Assembly: GCA_002429315.1 (NCBI GenBank) | Contig: DIZC01000020.1 | Span: forward strand, 1,961-34,922 | DNA length: 32,962 nucleotides | Direction: 5' to 3' | From: Alphaproteobacteria bacterium UBA6038 | GTDB taxonomy: Bacteria > Pseudomonadota > Alphaproteobacteria > Micropepsales > Micropepsaceae | Part shown: positions 28,702 to 32,962 of the stretch, one piece after another | Position numbering within the stretch: the first letter of the stretch is position 1 | Layout of the letters: every line of letters begins with the position of its first letter | Position numbers and translations under genes: made by a program | The notes under the pieces: model-generated | What the model was told of the DNA's origin: nothing | What the model saw: the letters and a program-made list of their open reading frames with translations, nothing else | Database searches by the model: none

Positions 28702-30096
28702 ATGCAGATCACCGAGACGGTTTCCGAAGGCCTGCACCGCGAATTCAAGGTGCTGATCGCGCGCGGCGATCTCGATGCCAAGCTCACCGGCCGGATCGAA
28801 GAGATGAAGCCGCGGGTGCATCTCAAGGGCTTTCGGCCTGGGAAGGCGCCGGTCTCGTTCCTGAAGAAATCGTTCGGCAAATCGATGATGGGCGAGATCG
28901 TCGACGAGGCGGTGAACGAGTCCAGCAAGAAGGCGCTCGAGGATAACGGCTTGAAGCCCGCCTTCCCGCCGCGCGTCGAGCTTGGCAGCGATTTCGAGCA
29001 GGTGGCCGAAGGCAAGTCCGATCTGGAATTCACCCTCAAGATCGACCTGATGCCGGAATTCGAGGTCACGGATGTTTCGCAGCTGAAAGTGGAGAAGCTG
29101 ACGGCGGAGGTGACCGACAAGGAGGTCGATGACGCAATCTACCGGCTGGCCGAGCAGTCGCGCACCTATTCGCCCCGCGCCGAAGGCGAGCCGGCGGAGA
29201 AGAACGATTCCGTGCTGATGGACTTCGTCGGCCGGGTGGACGGGGAAGAGTTCCCCGGCGGCAAGGCGGAGGATTTCAATCTGGTGCTGGGTTCGGGTCA
29301 GCTGATCCCGGGGTTCGAGGATCAGTTGATCGGCGCCAAGGCGGGTGACGAGCGCGACGTGAAGGTGACTTTCCCCGGCGATTATCCGGAGCCGAAGCTC
29401 GCCGGGAAAGACGGGGTGTTCACTGTCAAGGTGAAAGAGGTGAAGACGCCCGATCCGCTGACGGTGGACGATGAGCTGGCGAAGAAGCTCGGCCTCGATT
29501 CGCTGTCGGTTCTGCGCGACCGCATCCGCGACCAGCTGAAGCAGGATTTCGCCCGCGCCAGCCGCCTGCATCTGAAGCGGCGCGTGCTGGATGCGCTCGA
29601 TTCGAGCCATTCGTTTCCCCTGCCGCCTGCCATGGTCGAGCAGGAATTCGAAGGCATCTGGCGTGCGGTGCAGGCCGAGCTCGAGCGCGAAGGCAAGAGC
29701 GCCGACGAGGAAGGCAAGAGCGAAGAGGAGCTCAAGAAGGAGTATCGCGAGATCGCCGAGCGCCGCGTCCGCCTCGGGCTCGTGCTGGCCCGCATCGGCG
29801 AGCAGAACGGCATCCAGGTCGCGCCCGACGAGGTCAATCGTGCCGCGGCCGCGCGCGCCCGGCAATACGCGATGCAGAGCCGGATGCAGTCGCCCGGCCA
29901 GGCGATGACCGAGCAGCAGGCCTATCAGATGCTGGTCAACAATCCGCAGGCGATGGCGGAAGTCCGCGCGCCGCTGTTCGAGGACAAGGTGGTGGATTTC
30001 ATCGCCGAGCTCGCGCAGGTGGACGAGCGGAAAGTCGATCGCGAAACCCTGTTCCTAGACCCCGACGAAGCGGCCGAGAAGCTGAAGAGCACGTGA
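28702..30096 (+). CDS. tig: Trigger factor, ribosome-associated chaperone
   Basis: A 464-residue chaperone and peptidyl-prolyl isomerase that binds nascent chains at ribosomal protein L23. The N-terminal ribosome-binding domain has the signature GFRPGKAP at 43-50. The FKBP-like domain (about 165-245) reads DSVLMDFVGRVDGEEFPGG and QLIPGFEDQLIGAKAGDE. The C-terminal substrate-cradle domain is helical and charged, with a Glu/Lys-rich stretch at about 335-352. The start ATG at 28702 has GAGGAACAGGACGAG upstream. The tig-clpP-clpX order common in bacteria is kept, but three minus-strand genes lie between tig and clpP. Confidence 0.95.
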   Translation: MQITETVSEGLHREFKVLIARGDLDAKLTGRIEEMKPRVHLKGFRPGKAPVSFLKKSFGKSMMGEIVDEAVNESSKKALEDNGLKPAFPPRVELGSDFEQVAEGKSDLEFTLKIDLMPEFEVTDVSQLKVEKLTAEVTDKEVDDAIYRLAEQSRTYSPRAEGEPAEKNDSVLMDFVGRVDGEEFPGGKAEDFNLVLGSGQLIPGFEDQLIGAKAGDERDVKVTFPGDYPEPKLAGKDGVFTVKVKEVKTPDPLTVDDELAKKLGLDSLSVLRDRIRDQLKQDFARASRLHLKRRVLDALDSSHSFPLPPAMVEQEFEGIWRAVQAELEREGKSADEEGKSEEELKKEYREIAERRVRLGLVLARIGEQNGIQVAPDEVNRAAAARARQYAMQSRMQSPGQAMTEQQAYQMLVNNPQAMAEVRAPLFEDKVVDFIAELAQVDERKVDRETLFLDPDEAAEKLKST

Positions 30097-30100
30097 TCGT

Positions 30101-30505
30101 CTATTCGTCCCCGATGAGCGGCACCCGTTCGGCGCGGCTCGCGCGCTTCAAAGCACCGTCCAGGGTTGCGAGCGGAAGCGATCGCCTCTGCGCCAGTTCC
30201 AGATACACCGCATCGTAAAGCGAAAGCCGACGCGTTCTGGCGAGCGTAAGTGCGATCTGACTGTCCGGATCGCGATCGGTTTCAATGGGCAGATCGTCAA
30301 CGTATTTCAGAAAACGTGCGGTTTGGGAATGCGCCAGCCGTCCGCGGCGTTCGCCGGTTAGCAGGACATTGCGCAATTCGAACCAAAATAGCGCCGGCGC
30401 GATTGCGGAATCCGTCGCGATGCGGGCAAACGCGGTGTCGGCAACCGGTTCGGCCTCGTCGGGAAAGCACCAGCTTGCCACGACGGAAGCGTCGACCACG
30501 AACAT
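30101..30505 (-). CDS. PIN-domain toxin, VapC family
   Basis: A 134-residue PIN-domain ribonuclease toxin. Acidic metal ligands are D5 in VVDASVVASW, E43 in FWFELRNVL, D98 in LSLYDAVYLELA and D116 in LATLDGAL. Length and spacing are those of VapC. Its ATG overlaps the TGA of the antitoxin gene (TGATG), giving translational coupling. The frame ends five bases from tig, on the opposite strand. It is a different PIN type from the one at 1236: it follows a Phd-like rather than a ribbon-helix-helix antitoxin. All key residues are present. Confidence 0.88.
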   Translation of the reverse strand: MFVVDASVVASWCFPDEAEPVADTAFARIATDSAIAPALFWFELRNVLLTGERRGRLAHSQTARFLKYVDDLPIETDRDPDSQIALTLARTRRLSLYDAVYLELAQRRSLPLATLDGALKRASRAERVPLIGDE

Positions 30506-30750
30506 CAGCGCCGATGGCCTTCGTGGCGGGCGGCAAGAATTTCGCTGACCCTCATTTTGTTGGTGGTCCGGCGAAGCGCCGCAATTCCATCGAGTGCGCG
30601 GCCCACGCGATGATTGTGAGCAACCGGGGCGGGCACCAGGTGGGCGACGGGCTTGCCGTGCCGGGTGACGACAAGGCTTTCGCCCCGCTCAACGGCATCC
30701 AAAAACTCCGGCAATCGAGCCTTCATTTCAGAGGATTGGACCGTCCGCAT
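30505..30750 (-). CDS. Phd/YefM-family antitoxin
   Basis: An 81-residue antitoxin with the Phd/YefM N-terminal fold: QSSEMKARLPEFLDAVERGE, then LVVTRHGKPVAHLVPA. That segment forms the DNA-binding dimer; the basic tail (about 55-81, ALRRTTNKMRVSEILAARHE) would mask the toxin. The gene precedes the PIN toxin and overlaps it. Upstream (30751-30802), 52 bases separate it from the methyltransferase gene, which is on the same strand. The antitoxin and toxin are best read as one cassette. Confidence 0.88.
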   Translation of the reverse strand: MRTVQSSEMKARLPEFLDAVERGESLVVTRHGKPVAHLVPAPVAHNHRVGRALDGIAALRRTTNKMRVSEILAARHEGHRR

Positions 30751-30802
30751 GAGTCAACCGGTCAGAACGACTGGTCAAATATGTGACGGTGCCTTTCACA
30801 AG

Positions 30803-31687
30803 TCAAGTCCGCGCAAGCGCATCTGCGAAAGCCGGGCCCCCGCGCTTGTGCGCGAGGAAGACGTAATAGCCGAGCACGTGGCGCTCGAAGAGCTCGCGCT
30901 GGTCCATGCCGGTTCGATTGTTTGCGGTGAGCAGCGGCGGAGTCAGCCGCAGCCATTCACCCAAGGCCGATGCGGGCCAGCTCCACAGCGAAATCCGCCA
31001 CATCCGCCGCGACGAGGGGAGTATGCCGGCCGTCTTGTCCCAGCGCTGGATGTCCTCGAACCCGGCGCGGCGCAGCGCCTCCCCGAACCCTTTCGGGTCG
31101 GCCAAGCCCGGCAGCACAAAGCCGCGGCAGAAGCTCGCCAGTTTTCGCGCCTCGCGGGCGCCGGCGGGCGAGCGATCGAGAAAGCCGTCGGCCAGCACCA
31201 GCCGTCCGCCGGGTTTCAGAACGCGGTGGGCTTCCGTGAGAAAATCGGATTTTTCGTTCGCGTGGCAAACGCTTTCGATCGCCCACACCACGTCAAAATG
31301 CGACCCAGGAAAATCCGTGCGAGTGAAGTCCGCGAGACGGAAATCCACCCGATCGGCGGCCAGGGCGTGGCGCCGCGACGCTTCCGCGGCCGCGAGCTGT
31401 TTGCGACTGATGGTAATGCCGGTCACCCGCGCGCCGATATTGGCTGCGAGCCACAATGCGCTGCCGCCAACGCCGCAGCCGGCGTCCAGAATCGTTTCGC
31501 CCGCCGCAATGTTCGCAACGTTCGCCAGAAACCGATTCGTGTTGAGCAGCGCCTCGCGAAAGTTTCGCGTCTTGGCGTCCCACAATCCGTAGTGCACGCC
31601 GCCGGTCTCGCTGTGCCAGAACCGGCGATAGAACGGCTCGGTGTAGTCGTAATACGCCGCAATGTCGTCCAGTTGTGCACCGGTCAT
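30803..31687 (-). CDS. SAM-dependent class I methyltransferase, tocopherol/sterol-type subgroup
   Basis: A 294-residue methyltransferase. Motif I is ILDAGCGVGGSALWLA (about 66-81) and motif II/III are seen as DFRLADFTRTDFP, then FDVVWAIESVCHANEK and LTEAHRVLKPGGRLVLADGF. The opening block QLDDIAAYYDYTEPFYRRFW, with GGVHYGLWD, is typical of the gamma-tocopherol, cyclopropane-like or glycine-sarcosine methyltransferase group. Substrate is undetermined. It is divergent from clpP with 45 bases between starts, so the two promoters must overlap. Its position between tig and clpP is unusual. Confidence 0.85.
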   Translation of the reverse strand: MTGAQLDDIAAYYDYTEPFYRRFWHSETGGVHYGLWDAKTRNFREALLNTNRFLANVANIAAGETILDAGCGVGGSALWLAANIGARVTGITISRKQLAAAEASRRHALAADRVDFRLADFTRTDFPGSHFDVVWAIESVCHANEKSDFLTEAHRVLKPGGRLVLADGFLDRSPAGAREARKLASFCRGFVLPGLADPKGFGEALRRAGFEDIQRWDKTAGILPSSRRMWRISLWSWPASALGEWLRLTPPLLTANNRTGMDQRELFERHVLGYYVFLAHKRGGPAFADALART

Positions 31688-31732
31688 CGCGCAGGCTCGA
31701 CATCAGGGTAACGAAGGGCTAAAGCGGATTCC

Positions 31733-32362
31733 ATGAAAGACCCCCGCGACGTCTATATGAACACGCTGGTGCCGATGGTGGTGGAACAGACCGCCCGCGG
31801 CGAGCGCGCCTACGATATCTATTCGCGCCTCCTCAAGGAGCGCATCGTCTTTATCACCGGCGGGGTGGACGATTACGTGTCCAGCCTGATCACCGCGCAG
31901 CTGCTCTTTCTGGAGGCAGAGAACCCCAAGAAAGAGATCGCCATGTACATCAATTCGCCGGGCGGGTACGTCACCGCCGGCATGGCCATCTACGACACCA
32001 TGCAGTACATCCGGCCCTCGATCCAAACCCTTTGCGTGGGGCAGGCGGCATCGGCCTCCTCGCTGCTGCTGTCTGCCGGGCGCAAGGGCGAGCGGTTCTG
32101 TCTCCCGAACTCGCGGATTCTGGTGCACCAGCCCTCGGCGTCTTATTACGGCCAGGCGGCGGATATCGCCCGGCACGCCCAAGAGATCATCAAGCTCAAG
32201 CGCCGCCTCAACGAGATCTACGCCAAGCACACCGGCCAACCGATTGAAGCCGTTGAAAAAGCACTGGATCGGGATACATACATGACCGCCGAGGAGGCCA
32301 AGAGTTTTGGCCTGGTGGATCAGGTGTTGAGTCGGCGCTCCGAACTGGGCGAAATGTCCTAA
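31733..32362 (+). CDS. clpP: ATP-dependent Clp protease proteolytic subunit
   Basis: A 209-residue serine peptidase that forms the tetradecameric barrel working with ClpX or ClpA. The oxyanion block INSPGGYVTAGMAIYDTM is intact. The catalytic Ser is S107 in CVGQAASASSLLLSAG, His is H132 in ILVHQP, and the Asp is probably D181 in LDRDTYMTAEEA. Around the active site it differs from the usual alphaproteobacterial text: QAASASS instead of QAASMGS, and HQPSASYYGQAADI instead of HQPSGGFQGQATDI. No long propeptide is visible. It starts 45 bases from the divergent methyltransferase gene. Confidence 0.95.
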   Translation: MKDPRDVYMNTLVPMVVEQTARGERAYDIYSRLLKERIVFITGGVDDYVSSLITAQLLFLEAENPKKEIAMYINSPGGYVTAGMAIYDTMQYIRPSIQTLCVGQAASASSLLLSAGRKGERFCLPNSRILVHQPSASYYGQAADIARHAQEIIKLKRRLNEIYAKHTGQPIEAVEKALDRDTYMTAEEAKSFGLVDQVLSRRSELGEMS

Positions 32363-32402
32363 GTGGCTGCGACGCCCGGGAAATCGCCCGAGGGAGCCGC
32401 GA

Positions 32403-32417
32403 TTAAACAAATCTTGA
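32403..32417 (+). promoter_or_regulatory. CtrA-like box in the clpP-clpX gap
   Basis: TTAA-N7-TTGA (32403-32417) matches all but one position of the CtrA site TTAA-N7-TTAA. It lies about 127 bases before clpX, in the 181-base gap after clpP. A clear -35/-10 pair is not seen. One mismatch and a short motif make chance likely. Confidence 0.2.
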
Positions 32418-32543
32418 TCCGCCCGCCGCTATCGTGGTCGTATGGTGTCGGGCAGCAACCGAATCCCTCTGGCGCGGTTCCTGCACTTGAGGTGCTGGCC
32501 GGGCAGGCGGCCGAAAAACGTGGACTAGAGTCCCAGGAGAGCC

Positions 32544-32962
32544 ATGAGTAAGGCGAGCGGCGGCGAGAACAAGAACACGCTCTATTGCTCCTTCTGCGGC
32601 AAGAGCCAGCACGAGGTCCGCAAGCTCATTGCGGGGCCAACGGTCTTCATCTGCGACGAATGCGTCGAGCTGTGCATGGAGATCATCCGGGAGGAGAACA
32701 AGACCTCCTTCATGAAGAGCCGCGAGGGCGTGCCCACGCCGTCGGAGATCTACAAGGTGCTGGACGACTACGTAGTCGGCCAGCAGCACGCCAAGAAGGT
32801 GCTCTCGGTCGCGGTCCACAACCACTACAAGCGCATCAACGCCACCGCCAAGAACGCGGACGTAGAGCTGGCGAAATCCAACATCATGCTGATCGGCCCG
32901 ACCGGCTGCGGCAAGACGTTGCTCGCGCAGACTCTGGCCCGCATCCTCGACGTGCCGTTCAC
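32544..32962 (+). CDS. clpX: ATP-dependent Clp protease ATP-binding subunit ClpX, 3' part beyond window
   Basis: The AAA+ unfoldase that feeds substrates to ClpP. Only the first 139 residues are inside the window. The N-terminal zinc-binding domain has C15, C18, C37 and C40 (LYCSFCGK, FICDECVELC). The AAA+ domain begins with PSEIYKVLDDYVVGQ, and Walker A is GPTGCGKT at 118-125. AGGAGAGCC directly precedes the ATG at 32544. The 181-base gap after clpP suggests clpX has its own promoter as well as read-through. Confidence 0.97.
   Translation, partial: MSKASGGENKNTLYCSFCGKSQHEVRKLIAGPTVFICDECVELCMEIIREENKTSFMKSREGVPTPSEIYKVLDDYVVGQQHAKKVLSVAVHNHYKRINATAKNADVELAKSNIMLIGPTGCGKTLLAQTLARILDVPF

Noticed and set aside
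1..32962. CRISPR array, prophage, transposase or integron
   Set aside because: No regularly spaced repeats and no transposase, integrase or phage structural protein were found on either strand.

Overview
The window is high-GC bacterial DNA from an alphaproteobacterium. This rests on the glnB-glnA pair, a parE of alphaproteobacterial type, a PleC/PdhS-like histidine kinase, the trigger factor/clpP/clpX neighbourhood and possible CcrM (GANTC) and CtrA-like sites. I cannot name the genus; a soil or root-associated lineage such as Rhizomicrobium or its relatives would fit, but that is a guess. There is no phage, IS element, rRNA or CRISPR array. The window cuts a DEAD-box helicase at its left edge and clpX at its right edge.

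Layout. 1-864: a DEAD-box RNA helicase (minus strand) with a long disordered N-terminus. 1027-1601: a CopG/VapC toxin-antitoxin (TA) pair. 1639-4252: a secreted GLUG-repeat protein and a DUF5996 protein, both minus. 4425-5012: a secreted protein that reads as a C1q-like jelly roll. 5028-8614: an MFS transporter and, divergently, a membrane M28 peptidase. 8669-9937: hicA, hicB and a K+-channel gene, each overlapping the next. 9987-11966: parE. 12294-13748: a histidine kinase that shares a bidirectional terminator with the convergent glnB-glnA operon (13812-15591). 15893-16993: two tandem secreted paralogues of a family I do not recognise. 17037-19012: a Tat-exported tyrosinase with plant-polyphenol-oxidase-like downstream domains and a small secreted partner. 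19221-22694: an aminotransferase, a thiolase-like protein lacking the usual nucleophilic Cys, and a histidine phosphatase. 22880-27405: amidase, DHFR/RibD-like protein, VOC protein, nnr (NAD(P)HX repair) and GNAT acetyltransferase in one tight run. 27410-28267: a CPBP protease (minus). 28479-28563: tRNA-Leu(UAG). 28702-32962: tig, then clpP and clpX, with a Phd/VapC pair and a methyltransferase inserted on the opposite strand.

The housekeeping core covers nitrogen assimilation (glnB, glnA), chromosome decatenation (parE), protein quality control (tig, clpP, clpX), metabolite repair (nnr) and tRNA-Leu. Between these lie accessory insertions: three TA modules, the channel and GLUG genes of visibly lower GC, and the secreted C1q-like and paralogue proteins.

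The most unusual items are the HicAB-ion channel unit, the C1q-like protein, the two-Cys secreted paralogue pair, the tyrosinase with its partner, and a 122-128 bp palindromic repeat found twice in opposite orientation. One copy of that repeat is nested inside a second inverted-repeat element and supplies the C-terminus of the aminotransferase. All functions are inferred by reading the sequence; no database search was possible.
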